64,000 nucleotides of DNA from Durusdinium trenchii (Eukaryota; Sar; Dinophyceae; Suessiales; Symbiodiniaceae), in the NCBI GenBank assembly GCA_963970005.1, contig CAXAMN010023306.1, positions 274,159 through 338,158 of the forward strand, given 5' to 3'. The translations under genes and the position numbers were made by a program. Positions 43,585-55,349 of this stretch are shown in pieces; within the stretch, counting starts at the first letter, position 1, and every line of letters begins with the position of its first letter. Below the pieces are notes generated by a model that was not told the DNA's origin, searched no databases, and saw nothing but the letters and a program-made list of their open reading frames with translations.

Positions 43585-44716
43585 CTTGGCCAGGAAGATG
43601 CAGAACGTGGGAGCTTCTCTGCGCAGCTTGAGAACTGGCTGGAGAGCACCAGCACCTTTCACACTCTGTGGTTGTATGTTTATGCAGCATGCATGTATCG
43701 TCATATTTATAGATAATATATCAGATATCAAATTAAATTACATATATACAGTAATTTGTTTGTAGTCACTTGCTTCCTCTTTTTGTCCACGTGCTAGGAC
43801 GACCGCAGTGAGGAGGCTGCGCGTGTTTCCCGGAATAGTCGTCAGCGGTCATCAGCTGGGATGTTTCCCTTCAAGTGGTGTCGGTTTGAACATGTTTGAA
43901 CTGTAGGTTGCAGAAGGCAACAAATTTCTACCGGGGAAGCGGAGAATCTACGAGAGACATGCCAGATCATGACATGACGGCGGGTGTATCAGGATATCAC
44001 AACAACAGGGCTTTAGGGCTCAGTTGTCGGGTTTGGCTGGCAAACTATGCAAATTTGGTTCGGTGTAGCCGCGTAGCCGCTTGAGCTCATGATGGTTTGT
44101 CGGCTGAACTTGGTGGCGAACGTGGTCGTTTGCCGGTCGAGTGTCGTGGGTTCGTGGACGACGACGCTGTCCGCCCCACAGAGTCCACTGGAAGAATTGA
44201 GTTGTGAGCCATTGTGAATCCCGTTTGTCTCAACTAAGACGGTTTGATGGTTTGACGTCTCGTTTTCTCACGTTGGTTCCTTTCACATGACGAGAATCCG
44301 CCCTTTTCGAACGGTTGGTCACAACATGTCACAACCACACGACCGCGACGGAACCTGTGTCACTGTTGGACCGTCCTTTCCGCGACGCTGAGACGCCTCG
44401 ACAGGAGCAGATGCATGATGCCCGGAGCTTGCTGAAGGATCAAGCCCAGGCTGCAAGGGATGCGCGCGATGCGTGTGAGGGTGTGTGACAAGTGTAGGCT
44501 GACCAGTGAGACCTTGATAGTCATTTTTTTCCTAGAGTTTTTGGCTCTTGTCCCAGGGATGTGTGCCGCTCATGCAAGTCACAAGAGAAACAAAAACAGT
44601 TGAAGATTCGATTTTTAATCAGGTGGCAATCTTGGAAATGGGCAAGGTGATGAAGAAAGCCAATGCCTCTCGGAGTGCTGGTTCAAGGACTTTGTTGGAT
44701 TTAATCTCAAAATAGA
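43585..44716 (+). CDS. Coiled-coil gene, four exon candidates
   Basis: Exon about 43585-43668, after AATTCCAG, reads LGQEDAERGSFSAQLENWLE. Exon about 43799-43865, after GCTAG, reads DDRSEEAARVSRNSRQRSSA. Exon about 44404-44481, after CGACAG, reads EQMHDARSLLKDQAQAARDA and ends at GAGG|GTGTG. The last, after TTAATCAG at about 44624, reads VAILEMGKVMKKANASRSAG and RTLLDLISK to a TAG at 44713-44715. Charged helical composition throughout suggests a coiled-coil or cytoskeletal-type protein. The exact role is unknown. All acceptors are good. Confidence 0.42.
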
Positions 44717-45099
44717 TGTTCGAGATTCTGAGACCGTGTCAAAGACTTCTGCTATTTTGTGAGATGAGTTGTGAAACAGTAGAGGTCCTCACAGAGATTA
44801 TAGACATGATATATGCGTTCAATACATGCCATTCTTGAATGTTTATATTTTAAAATACAATAATCTATATAGTTTATGTGTTATATGTTTTAAAAAACCT
44901 TGGGGTTTCAATCTGACTTGCTTCAATCTGATAATTTGAAGTCTCAAGGCTGGCCTCCATTTGTGAGTGCAGTCGTGCACTGCTAAGGAGCGCTGGGCAG
45001 AGAATCGCTTGAGGATTCAACTCTTCAGAGGCTTTAGCCTCACGCGATGCCATGCCTGGCGCCACAGAGGGAGACGGAAAACGTCCAACAACGGTCGTT

Positions 45100-45235
45100 G
45101 CGTTCGTAGCGTCCGATCGCTCCGTTCGGTTCGCGATGCCCGCTTGTTACGTTCGTAGCTTCTTGTTACTAGTAGTAAGGCACTTGTTACTAGTAGCGAT
45201 GCACTTGTTACTAGTAGCTTCTTGTTATTCTAGAA
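45100..45235. repeat. Composite CTAGTAG / ACGTTCGTAGC modular array
   Basis: GTTCGTAGCGTCCGATCGC-type units pass into TTGTTACTAGTAGTAAGGCA, CTTGTTACTAGTAGCGATGC and CTTGTTACTAGTAGCTTC units, the reverse complement of the arrangement at 14871. Confidence 0.87.
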
Positions 45236-45573
45236 GAAGGTGGTTGAAGATACAATATGATACAGCATACACCGTTGAAACATGTTTGGAGGATGACTCA
45301 CTGAAGAAGGTCAAAAAAAGGATTGGCTAGAAACCAAGGGTTGGGACTTTGTTGACGTTGTTGAAGTCTTTTCAATTTGTTGCCGTTCATAGATACACCT
45401 AAGACCGAAGCTTTGGCGGTAGTTGCCAGACTGTTTTCTTTGTTTAAATGACCACCTTGTGTTTGATGCTGGGGGAGCATGTTCGGAGCATAAACAGTTT
45501 CTCGATGGCATCATTTACATACATAGCTTAGCTTCATGAAGCACTAGGTAGCCAATCGCACTACCTCACCCCG

Positions 45574-46354
45574 ATGGATTTGCAGAGATTTGCAGAATCC
45601 CTTTCGGCCCCAAGTTCGTTGTTCTCAGGCCCTGGAGAACCTGAGCTTGCTTTCAATCATCATGTTCTGCAGCGTCCTCAACTCGTATTCGAACCACGGA
45701 GCCTGACAACGCATCTCGAACGTTTCGTTGCCATGAGAAGTCATTCTGTATCAACCAAGTCCTAGCAGGTACGACGAAGATACGTATATATATAAGCAAC
45801 TGCCAAAACCTCCGATGAAGGTAGCATCACTACAGAGAAGACTAATTAAGGAAGCAAAATGAGGGAAACCTTCAGGAACGATAAGGTTCACAAGAAAACA
45901 CGATAACGTTGGGAAGAGTGCGCACTACAACACACAAGAGGTTTTGCACGTCGCTCATACATATAGTCATATATATATATATATTGCTACACTTTGTCAT
46001 ACTCTACTGACTATTTTGTTTAATAAATTTATCAACTAATAATCCATCACCACTCCTTACTGTCCCGCCGTTGAAATTCTCCATGTTGGCCCCCAAGTCG
46101 CTCAGGTTGGGCGCGCTCCCGTTTGGACTTCAAATCCATGGACTTGGCCGTGAAGCGAAGCTGCCGAGTGGCCAAACCCTTTGAACTCGCGGAGTGCCCT
46201 TCGCGAGTCCGCCGTCCAGCCGACGAGTCCCAATGGCCCGTCCGACGCATTCGAGGGCCGCGAAACGGCGACGGTGGGCCGCGAAACGGCAGGTACTTCT
46301 ACCTTTGGCAGGCGCGACTTTGAGAGCACTGACTTGAAAAGTGATGGGAAGTGA
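45574..46354 (+). CDS. Unknown gene, two coding-like segments
   Basis: An ATG at 45574 starts MDLQRFAESLSAPSSLFSGP and LVFEPRSLTTHLERFVAMRS, ending at 45765. About 400 bases on, GC-rich DNA reads SRSALRESAVQPTSPNGPSD, AFEGRETATVGRETAGTSTF and GRRDFESTDLKSDGK to a TGA at 46352-46354, with high third-position GC. Other frames over 46050-46330 are also open in both strands, as expected for GC-rich coding DNA. Whether the two segments join is unknown. Confidence 0.37.
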
Positions 46355-46605
46355 ACTTCGGGCGGTCTAATGGTTCAATACTGTGGAGACTGTACCTGCA
46401 GCGACAGTCTCCAGACTGCAGTCACAGCTGAGCTGCCGAACGGCACCTTGCCTCCAAGTGCTGGCGCTAGGCTTTGAACCTACAGTCCAATGAAATGGAC
46501 AAGGCTGGGGTAGGCTTTGTGCCTACGTGCCATGTATGCTCCATATTTAAATAGCTTTTTGTGTGCCAAGCATTGCACTCAAAATTCGTGCATGCACATT
46601 GATCA

Positions 46606-46918
46606 TTGTTTCTGGGTTCAAGACGACCCAGAGGACTATTTCAGACCTTGAAGGTGTTGGAACCCAAATTTCAAACAGGAATTCACATCCAAACCTCACC
46701 ATTCCAAACAGCGCCCTTCTACGGAATGCGGAGCTTGGAGCCGGGGGCGCAGTCCGTTCACCCGCCAACGCGGGTTCCGCGTCGGCTGCTGTTTTTGCAG
46801 GTGTTGGGCCGTACCATGCGTGGCAGCCTGGCGCTGAGCTCGGCCGGAGGTGGCTTCAGCAACACCGACCTGGTGAAGCTGCCCGGGCTCCGAGCGCCGA
46901 AGCGGGTGATTGGCTGAA
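46606..46918 (+). CDS. Unknown C-terminal exon with very high third-position GC
   Basis: The frame reads APFYGMRSLEPGAQSVHPPT, then RGSLALSSAGGGFSNTDLVK and LPGLRAPKRVIG, ending with a TGA at 46915-46917. From 46799, right after TTTTTGCAG, nearly every codon ends in G or C, which is the strongest local coding signal outside the channel. It may therefore be a separate exon that begins at 46799. Overlapping frames are alternatives with lower quality. No domain is recognised. Confidence 0.47.
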
Positions 46919-47133
46919 GGACAACCAGGCACAATCAAGGAAACTAATAGCTTCTTGTTACTACTAGTAAGAACGCTTCACATGACACTTTCTTTTTTAC
47001 TGCTTCGATCCGCGGATGTCAGAGGGCCTTCTCTTTAGAAAAGAGAGCAAATCAGTTACCAGCCACCAGCAGATTGACGTTTTCTACCTTTGTTGAGAGG
47101 AGATTTAACCGAACTGGTGAGCGGAGGGACTAG

Positions 47134-47388
47134 ATAGGCCTGGGTCGATCTGGCATTGATTTTGGGTGGCTTGTTTCATGTTTTCCAGCACCCAATCTGA
47201 TCTCATCCTGCCCGACAAGCCATTTTGTACTTGTAGGTCCTTCTCCTTTTGGTGCACTCACTGTGGATTTGCTCACAGGACTGGCAACCGTTCGACCGGG
47301 TTCTACGGCCATGTTGGCCATGTTTAGCGATGCTCAAACGGCCATCACTTCTTGCCACGTTCGTAGCGATGGCCTCCACCGAGCATAG
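47134..47388 (+). CDS. 84-codon frame without ATG, truncated into a repeat unit
   Basis: A forward frame free of stops from 47134 reads FVLVGPSPFGALTVDLLTGL and ATVRPGSTAMLAMFSDAQTA and ends at a TAG at 47386-47388. An internal GCTCACAG step near 47279 may be the true exon start. Its last dozen codons are a modular repeat unit (TTCGTAGCGATGGCCTCCACC type), so the natural end of the exon is earlier, near 47355. Function unknown. Confidence 0.35.
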   Translation: MGLGRSGIDFGWLVSCFPAPNLISSCPTSHFVLVGPSPFGALTVDLLTGLATVRPGSTAMLAMFSDAQTAITSCHVRSDGLHRA

Positions 47389-49515
47389 CATCCGAACGCT
47401 ACTGCTTTGCCTTTTTCTTCACAGTTTGTCTTGACAATCCGCAATGGACTTCAACACTAGCAGTTTGACCAGAGGACACTGCGCATCATCCAGCGCTACA
47501 TTCCGCTCCAGGCAAGCTCTGACCGCACAGCACCCTTGCATATCGTTGCTGTGTATGTGTTTGTGTTAGACAACTACACTGCTTGCTGACTGGTGGCATT
47601 TGGTGGCCTTTGCTTGTCAGGATTTAACAAAGCTTTGTCTGAAAATTCCAAAGCTTATTGCTGTTCGTGAACCTTCAGCTTCGAGGACTCCTCACTGCTC
47701 TCGCTGGTCTTTACTGCCTGGATTGCCTGTGTCCATGTACCTTGGCTCCTTGAGAAACTTTAGGAAAGCACTGCGAGCATAGCTACTTGCTAGCTAAGTC
47801 TAGTAAGTCCAGTATTTAGATGTATTTAGATGTATTTAGCACTTTCTCGCACACTTCACACGGGTAAAAGTTTACGCGGGGGGGCTGACCGACACCGTCT
47901 TTCGTAGAAATAGTTGTCACTGATTCCTTTCTTTGTTGAAAAGCAGCTAGCTCCTGCTGTGTCTTTACAGGACTCAATCATAGCAGTTTAGAAAGTAGAT
48001 GAAAGTAGTGGGGTTACTCAATGCTGGCAGTGTCACAACAGCTATAATTATACAGCTATGTATCATCGGGCATGCCCCTAGAGCTTGCACTGTGGAAGTG
48101 TTTCCTATCAATTGATTCTGGTTCAAGACCGGGCGCAAAGCTAGAAAACCCCCTAAAGCAGCACAAACACCGAACACTGCCTGTTCCAATGGAACAGCAA
48201 TCAGTAGAGGGACAGTAAACGAATGTAAATGAAGATTCTGACATATTCTGACCATCTTTGGTCGGGTCTCAAACCATTCCAGAGACAATCCGAACATTTT
48301 GTTGAAAGGTATCCGTCAACGAGCGTGCCAGCTGCGAGAGCATCAGGCAGAGAAGACGCCGGCGAACCGAACCCTGAAACTCTGAAACGGAAAGAAAGGA
48401 GAAACACCCCTAGGTCATCCCACCCCTTCATGACCCCTACCCAAATGTGACCCCCCTTGCAGCGAGAAGCCGTTGGCTTGTTTAGCTTTTGACAAACTTG
48501 GATGATTCAGTATGTCAAAACCTGGAATGCGATCGTAGTAGTATATCGTAGTTAGTTCACGTGGTTTTGCTCCAAGACTTGAAGACGATGGGACGTCGGA
48601 CAGCATGAAGCTGATGCAGGGCAGAGACAGCTGCTGACATGGCCTGGCAGCTCAGTAGGGAGCACCGGGAGCGCAACTAAAGTCGGTCCAGGTGGACAAT
48701 GATAAATTACAAGAGCAACAAACCTGCTCAGTGACATCAGGTGGTTTGGGAGCTGTATACTACAAGTACTACATGTCAGATAAGTGCTCTATGTTCGAGT
48801 AACAGAACAGAAGACGATGGGTGGCCTATGGCTCATCCCAGACAGAACAAGGACGCTACGAACGGGGCGCCGAATCGTCTTAGCCGAGGATCCCGAATCG
48901 CCCGCCAACGCTCCGTCCGAGTGCTCGGAGGGACCCCGTCGGAGCGGAATCCGTCGAAGCAAAGGCCGTGTTGGTGACTTAAGTTGTTCGTTTATTTTTA
49001 GCCAAAGCCTTCAAGATCCTGAAAGCATCGTTCATGTAAGAAGCTAACCATTGAAAAACGTCAGAAGATGTCAAGAGCAAACACCACGTGAACTTATTCT
49101 GCCAAGTGATCACCAAACTTGAAGCTTGCAGTCAACACAACCAATCACGAAATTCAATGAAATTGAGAACATCGAAACAGAGAAATGAAAAGAGAAAGAA
49201 AGGGATAATATGTGTTTCTTGAAACAGCCTTCATGACTTTGTTGTCAACAATGAAATTCTAATTTAGAAGTACTGAGGACAGGTGCAGCATCGAGACAAA
49301 GGGAACAGTGAGAGAAAGAAAGAGAACACCGATAAGAAGCATATTCTTTTCTTAAAGCAGTCACCATTAAGGACTCGGTGGTTGACGGTCCAGCTGCTTT
49401 TTTGAAATTGAAACTAGTGGTTGCCTCCAATGATGACATCAAGCAGTCTTGACGGTCCAGACACAGACACAGAAGCAGAAGTGAGCGAAGAAACACGTGT
49501 GAACATGAACCACAT

Positions 49516-49764
49516 AGCCCCTAGTAGCTTCTTGCTCCTAGTAGTAAGGCCAGGAGCCCCTAGTAGCGTTCTTGTTAAATAGTAGCGATGCCCTTTGTTA
49601 CTTAGTAGCGATGCCCTTTGTTTCTAGTAGCGATGCCCTTTGTTCCTAGTGTAGTAAGGCCAGGAGCCCCTAGTAGCTTCTTGTTACTACTAGTAAGGCA
49701 CTTGTTACTAGTAGCGATGCCAGGAGCCCCTAGTAGCTTACTTGTTCCTAGTAGCGATGCCCTT
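49516..49764. repeat. Largest CTAGTAG modular array, about 11 units
   Basis: Units of 18 to 24 bases, with AGGCCAGGAGCCCCTAGTAG recurring at about 49547 and 49657 and GTAGCGATGCCCTTTGTT recurring several times, show local higher-order duplication. Confidence 0.9.
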
Positions 49765-49796
49765 CTTCATGTTCTCCTCACATGACGTGTTCGTCC

Positions 49797-50081
49797 AGGC
49801 TGCCACATCCGGCCCCGGAAAGGCCGTCGGAGTCACTCGACTGAAAGATTCGATCACGGAGTCACTCGACTGTCGAAAAGGACAAAAGAAATCTAGGGAT
49901 CTCTTGGCAGAGCCCTGCAGAGTGCATCCCATGTTTTTTCTTTTAAGATTCCGAATTCCCTTCTTAGTTCCCTTGTGAGTTCCCTTCTTCCATGCTTTGG
50001 GCAGACTAGCCAGGACCCGAAGCTCTCGAGCCTCAGAGCCAGGCGGACATGAAGATTCGGTCCCAAGAGACGCGGTGTGAA
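49797..50081 (+). CDS. Candidate exons next to a large repeat array, unknown
   Basis: After TTCGTCCAG at about 49798 the frame reads AATSGPGKAVGVTRLKDSIT, ESLDCRKGQKKSRDLLAEPC and RVHPM. A second segment at about 50008-50081 reads RLARTRSSRASEPGGHEDSV. Both are polar, with reasonable third-position GC. The long ORF that begins at 49742 draws its first codons from the modular repeat array that ends at 49764. No family is recognised. Confidence 0.33.
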
Positions 50082-50589
50082 AGGAGTGGAGTCAGATCAG
50101 CCCCGTCCAGCGGCAGAGAACAGACAAAGAAAGAAACAAGTCTTTTCGTTCGAAACCCGTCTGGGACCGAAAACATAATCCATACAATTCTGTATATATA
50201 GATACTCATAGGAAGGTACTTAATCCTGTGTTGACATCAACATGTTGATCAACATCCGGGATGCTGGAAATTCTACGAGTCACGATGTTTCACTTACATA
50301 CACCCTAGTGACTCGTCTCACGGGTTGGGTTTGTACAGGCAGAGCGAAACCAATCATCTGAGAGTGTTCAGAGGGTCCCAGAGGGTGGGACAAACAGGTG
50401 ATCGTCCAGAGGCCAATGCTGAGGAGGCCTGAACACTTTGCCGGCCGTTTGGACATAGACGCCTGGCGTAATGGTGTTTTTTTTGACTAGTCTGTGGTTG
50501 CTGAAGGGCTTTCGTTTATGATGATGCATGTAGCTGTGGACTGTAGCCATGTTTATCATTGTTTATCCTTGGAACCTAACATTCGTCAG

Positions 50590-50950
50590 TCAGGCTCTCC
50601 AAGCGCACAGCTTGTCCACCCGGCAGGAGACAGCAGAGCAGAAGGAGGCTCGCTTAGTCACAGAGGCCTGGAAGAGCACTTCAGCTCCAGATAGAAAACA
50701 TCAGCCAACGCTGAGTTGGCCATACAACCACCCAAACATGGACCGTAAAATGTTGAATCGCTTGCTTGAAGTATCGTTGATCAAACAATTTGCTTCACTT
50801 CCTTGACTTGTGCCTGGTTTGGTTTCAGACGTTTGACCTTTACCTGGCACCAGCCGGAGTTCAGGGGCCTCAATCAAGTGCATTTGAAGCGCAGCTGGTG
50901 TTCTTCTTCGGACCGCAGCTGTACTCATGGAGCATTAGTCGGACATAGGA
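50590..50950 (+). CDS. Unknown gene, two good exon candidates
   Basis: The first exon, after ACCCGGCAG at about 50628, reads ETAEQKEARLVTEAWKSTSA and MDRKMLNRLLEVSLIKQFAS to a TGA at 50804. The second, after GGTTTCAG at 50830, reads TFDLYLAPAGVQGPQSSAFE and AQLVFFFGPQLYSWSISRT to a TAG near 50948. A rival frame over the second is more basic and less protein-like. The pair resembles a helical linker followed by a compact hydrophobic domain. No family is recognised. Confidence 0.4.
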
Positions 50951-51635
50951 ATGTCCGAAGCGGGGACAGATCCAAATCTGCCTGGTGGTGCCTCCAATGA
51001 GGCCCTGCGCTGTGCAGTCTTGTCACACTTCATGTAGTGTATCCTTTTAACCAAGATCATTTTGTGGTCTTTTGATAGTTAGTTCTTTCACATAAAGAAG
51101 ACACGTTTTATGAAGAGCCATGTACATGTTAGTGCAATGCATTCCTTTCCGTACGACACTCGTTCGAGCTCGAGTCGAACTCGTTCGAGGCCCACGGGGC
51201 CCATGGCACGGCCAAGTTCCAGCGGGCCCTGGATCGAAACCGCCGCTTGCAGAGGACGTATTCATGGATGCTTCTGAGAGTCCAAACATGCAAATTTGAA
51301 GATAACATATTCAGTGTAATTATATATATATGTCATTTAAAAAAAAAAAAACTGTTCAGTGCTTTTGGTGGCTTTGATTGCACTTGTAAAATTGTCTTAA
51401 AAGTACACAATTCCAAAACCCAGGCCCCATGGCCACCCCTTCTGGAGATATAGATTATATATATATATATGTAGTGACATGCTTTTTTGGACTACAATTT
51501 CACCAATGCACCCCCACAAGGGCCTGTAGCCTGCTAGCAACTCCCATGCCCCCCTCATGCAATGTTTGCGCTAGGGCTTTGCGAAAGCGGTGCAGGATCA
51601 AAGACACTCAACTTTAGTGGTTTTTTCTCACTCTC

Positions 51636-52515
51636 GTGGTCCCACTCTTAAAGACAGAGAACAAGTACGCGGCTCCCATGACAGAGGTCATTTTGTTGGC
51701 CAAGAACAGTAATTATTGGGGGCAGGAGCCCGGCATATTTCACATCTTGTATTTGCCCAACTTGGAACACAAAGAAGTCTTGAAGGGACAACACATGAAG
51801 CATCTAAAAGTGCCAGAGACTGCCAGGGATGTTATCCTTGTTCTCAGCTGAATCAACTTGTGTACGCCATATCTTGTTTGTTGCTATGTTTCGGCTTCGT
51901 TCTATTGCCTGACAGGAAGCGTGAAAACACGAAGAAGCTTTCACATCCTCATCCGCATGGCTTTCACCAGGCCCGTTGGTGGAACCTGTTCCAAGAAACT
52001 TACGTAAGTGCTCCTCTTGGTCAAGACTCAAAGCTTAGCTTGAGTTTGCATTCCTGGGCAAACTCTTGGTTTCCTCCTTTGCCTCTGAAAGCCTCACTGA
52101 GAACTACAGGCTAAGCTCTTTGAACTATATATATATGTGAAACGACAGGAATTTAGACCCTCCATTTCATTATATACTTTGCTGCATGTTGATGCCGCAA
52201 CCATCCGCAACCATTCTTCTTCACGAACAAAGCATCTGCTCCATCATGGTCCGTCATGAATTCGTTGCTTCCTGTGGGAAGCAGACTTACGTATGTCCAT
52301 CGACTTCCATAGACTGGGTCTTCCCGTGGCAACGCCGACGCCTTCGACCTGAGGTCCCCACAAAGACTCCATGGACCTCCGCCCAACGGCGGACAAAGCC
52401 TCACCGCAGCGCCCGCGCGCTCATGAGGACGGGGTGGAGGCAGAGGCCGTGAGGCGTGCTCCCGCTGTTGAAGTACGGCCTATCCTGGAGACTCAGAGCC
52501 TCGGTTTTGTTTGAA
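51636..52515 (+). CDS. Unknown gene, three exon candidates
   Basis: 51657-51708, after AAGACAG, reads NKYAAPMTEVILLAKNSNYW (the 71-codon ORF from 51636). About 51916-51998, after CTGACAG, reads KRENTKKLSHPHPHGFHQAR then WWNLFQ. About 52352-52515, after ACCTGAG, reads KDSMDLRPTADKASPQRPRA, HEDGVEAEAVRRAPAVEVRP and ILETQSLG, with high third-position GC, to a TGA near 52515. A further charged helix, RRATEMHQRERRDLSAGRDR, lies at about 52560-52640. Order and strand suggest one gene, but phases are not verified. Confidence 0.37.
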
Positions 52516-52733
52516 GACCGCCATTCTTCCGGTCTAGGACCTGCTTGGCGAAGGGATCAATGGCGACGTGCGACTGAGATGCATCAAAGGGAGAGGAGAG
52601 ATTTGAGCGCAGGAAGGGACCGATGCGAGTCTTTAAAGCTGCACAGTACACTTTTGAAAAGAGGTCTGAGCCAGAACAGTACGGGTATGACGGCATGACA
52701 TGACCCAATTGAATCCAATTAAGGTTCATTGTA

Positions 52734-53523
52734 TTGTTCCCTTCGCCCATAGATTTTGGGATCATGATGATTTGTGTCCCGTCCAGAATCCTTTTGCACC
52801 CCTTTTCCTTTGAGGCACTGATGTCCCAAGCGTTTACTTGGGCCGAGGCAGCCGCTCAAGGAGACCAGATGGGACCAGATCCTTCATGTATGCAGTTATA
52901 CGGTGAGCACTGTGAGCACCAACTCGGCAAATGACCAGTTTCACAGGCATTTGTCATCGCCCGTTTCCTAGGTGTTCTACTTTAGTGGCTGTTGTTCACA
53001 TCATGTTACATTGGTGACCCTACCTGAACTCATCCAAGGGGTGGTGATTTTTGGTCAACCTTTTCGCCATGTGAGAATTGCTTGGTCCTTTTTGCGACTG
53101 GTCTTTCATATGGGCACCTGGAACACGGCCACCAAAAAAGGACCCCGAACGGCAACACAGGGGCCGTTCCCCAAGTAATGAGTTGACTTCGGTCGACTGA
53201 ACAAGCGGCTTCCTGGTCACTGTCGCTCCAGGAAGCTGGCCCGAAAGCCTTCGGTGACCCCGCTGCTGAGCCTCCAGCATCACGGCTAAGCCTCCATCGC
53301 CGGTGAGTCTTCGATGATCCCTCCAAATCCTACAAAATGACATTGTTTCGTTGAACAAGATTGTGGTTTAAGCGAATCTTGGACCGTTTGAAGCTTCCAG
53401 AATCTTTCAACGCCGGAACAAACTCCTCACTCTGCCCAGGCAGGATATGTCCTTGCGCCCTGCGCAGGGAATTGACTGGATTGATGAGACGGAACAGGAG
53501 GGGTCCCAACTTGACTGCAAAAG
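52734..53523 (+). CDS. Unknown gene, two to three exon candidates
   Basis: After CCTTTGAG the first segment reads ALMSQAFTWAEAAAQGDQMG (about 52817-52900), within an ORF to 52934. A second open segment at 52972-53178 includes FRHVRIAWSFLRLVFHMGTW. The third, 53440-53523, is well bounded by TGCCCAG and AAAAG|GTGGAT and reads RQDMSLRPAQGIDWIDETEQ then EGSQLDCKR. A modular repeat array begins five bases into the following intron. Function unknown. Confidence 0.37.
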
Positions 53524-53527
53524 GTGG

Positions 53528-53600
53528 ATACTAGTAGCTTCTTGTTACTAGTAGTGATGGCCTCCAACCTAATAGCTTCTTGATACTAGTAGCGATGCAC
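53528..53600. repeat. Mixed micro-repeat array in an intron
   Basis: ACTAGTAGCTTCTTGTTACT alternates with AGTGATGGCCTCCAACCTAA, combining both families. It starts five bases after the donor at 53523. Confidence 0.87.
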
Positions 53601-54180
53601 CTTGCTTGGTCCATTTGTGTAGCCTTGAACAAAGCATCCCAACTTTGATGTGGGCGCTTTTTTGTCAAGTCGGGTGCCAAGACTTGCTGCCAGCATCAAA
53701 ACACAATTGGGCAATGGGCATTAGGTAGTGGGATGATGTGAGATGTAATAAGCGCATTCCATTCCAAAGTGTTGACAGTTTAGCGTTCATGTTGGGACAT
53801 CTCTTTTTCCGTGCACAAACAGATAAACGGCGAGTATCCCAAGAACCGCGCGGACTGTACACTGTACACTGTAGATGCTCTTCGTGGCGGACCACGAGCC
53901 CATAGGAGACTCCCAGCGAGCCAAGCTGTGATTGCTCAACAGTGGCAAAGGCTCTTGAGGTTGGCTGTGAACATGTCATTGGAAAGTTGTCAAGGACAGT
54001 TGATGATTGACAACCATGCAAGATGAAGGGCGGTAGAATCTTCTGCAGTTGATGGTGGGCCGTGTCGTCAAGTTTCATCAGACAACAATGGGATCCCGGT
54101 AAACAAGACACAGATGATCACAGATGTGTTGGATAGGGTGTGTCATGTGCTGAACAAGTAACAGAAGATGACATTCGCCA

Positions 54181-55084
54181 GGCCCTAAAGGACAAGGCTT
54201 GGGAGCGCGAACGACGTCCCATTCTCTTAGCGCTTGAGCAGCCTGCATCTCAAAGCAAAAGTTGCAAAGTAGTGGCTGCATCCGGAGTCCAAACGAAACG
54301 TCAGAGGTGCTTTTTTTAATCCGGCCCCTAATATTTGGCCGCGTGATGACCTGGCCCATCCTGGCCCCAAACAGTCTGAGGCTGATGGCTGATCCAAGCA
54401 ATCTTCCACGCCTTGTCGACATGGAAGGTGTGAAGGTGGTATTGGACTGTTTACAACAGGACCGATGGATCATCCAACAGTAGTTCATGAATTGACACTT
54501 ATTCTTCCAGCGTCAATGTATACTTGGCTTTGTTCCAGTACTCAGCTCCATCGTCTCCATATTATCTCAGAGAGAAGTGAAAGGTCATCACAGATCTGGT
54601 TTTGTGTAAAGCAGAAGATATTCTGTCGCCTGGATTCTGGATCCAAGACGTATCATGTCCTATCTAACGCCACTCTGACAAGAAGTGCAGGATGCAGCTG
54701 TGGCAAGTGGGCTGCTCACCATGGTTACACGAAATGCCAAAGGCCAAGTGCTTTCAGTGGCTCACAACGAAAGCACGGTACTCGTGTTTGGTCTTTGAAC
54801 ATGTTGGTTGTGGACTGCTTTTGTGTGCAAAACCGTGCAATATGAAACATTAATTCCTGCAGAATCTGTTCAGAATTTTGCAGACTCACTCGTTGCCAGA
54901 CGGATCCTTGGCAGAGGAAATCCGCTTGGGAGGCCTCGGATCGTGTGTGTGTGTGTGTGTGTGTCGCCTTGCAGGTCGAGAGCAAGTGATGGCTGCAGAT
55001 GGTGTCAGGTTGCTAGTAACAGTGCGGACCTCAGGTAAGGTTGGATTGAGACTGGAAGGCGTTGGAAGATGTTGTTGTTTTTAA
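54181..55084 (+). CDS. WD40-like beta-propeller fragment, multi-exon
   Basis: After TTCGCCAG the first segment reads ALKDKAWERERRPILLALEQ. From 54691, after AAGTGCAG, a second reads VASGLLTMVTRNAKGQVLSV then AHNESTVLVFGL, which has the strand pattern of a WD40 blade (small residue, G, strand, polar turn, V-x-V-F). Exon 54863-54938 reads NLFRILQTHSLPDGSLAEEI. A continuing segment from 54975 reads REQVMAADGVRLLVTVRTSG, again blade-like, ending near GTAAGG at 55036. A GT microsatellite (54941-54964) sits between the last two. The propeller call rests on pattern only, with no WD dipeptide. Confidence 0.37.
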
Positions 55085-55349
55085 CATGGAAAGACCTTCA
55101 ACTGGACTATACTACTACAATGCCTCCAAGGAGCCTCCAACTATACAATGACAGTGCATGATAGTCCATGTCAGTTCCAGCAGTAATCTATATGATCTAT
55201 ATGAGACCAATACGGTCTCCATGCTTCAAGACACACTGATACGGATCTTCCGGCTCATCGCCCTCATCCCAACACTTCGTTCGGCCCTCTGAGGCTATGC
55301 GCCACAGCCAAAGCTGGGAGGTGCAAGAGAATTGCTGTAAGGCCTTGAA

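Noticed and set aside
46455-46530. Possible tRNA T-arm (GGTTCAAAGCC-like on the minus strand)
   Set aside because: No cloverleaf could be built. The local structure is only a short hairpin, GTAGGC TTTGT GCCTAC.
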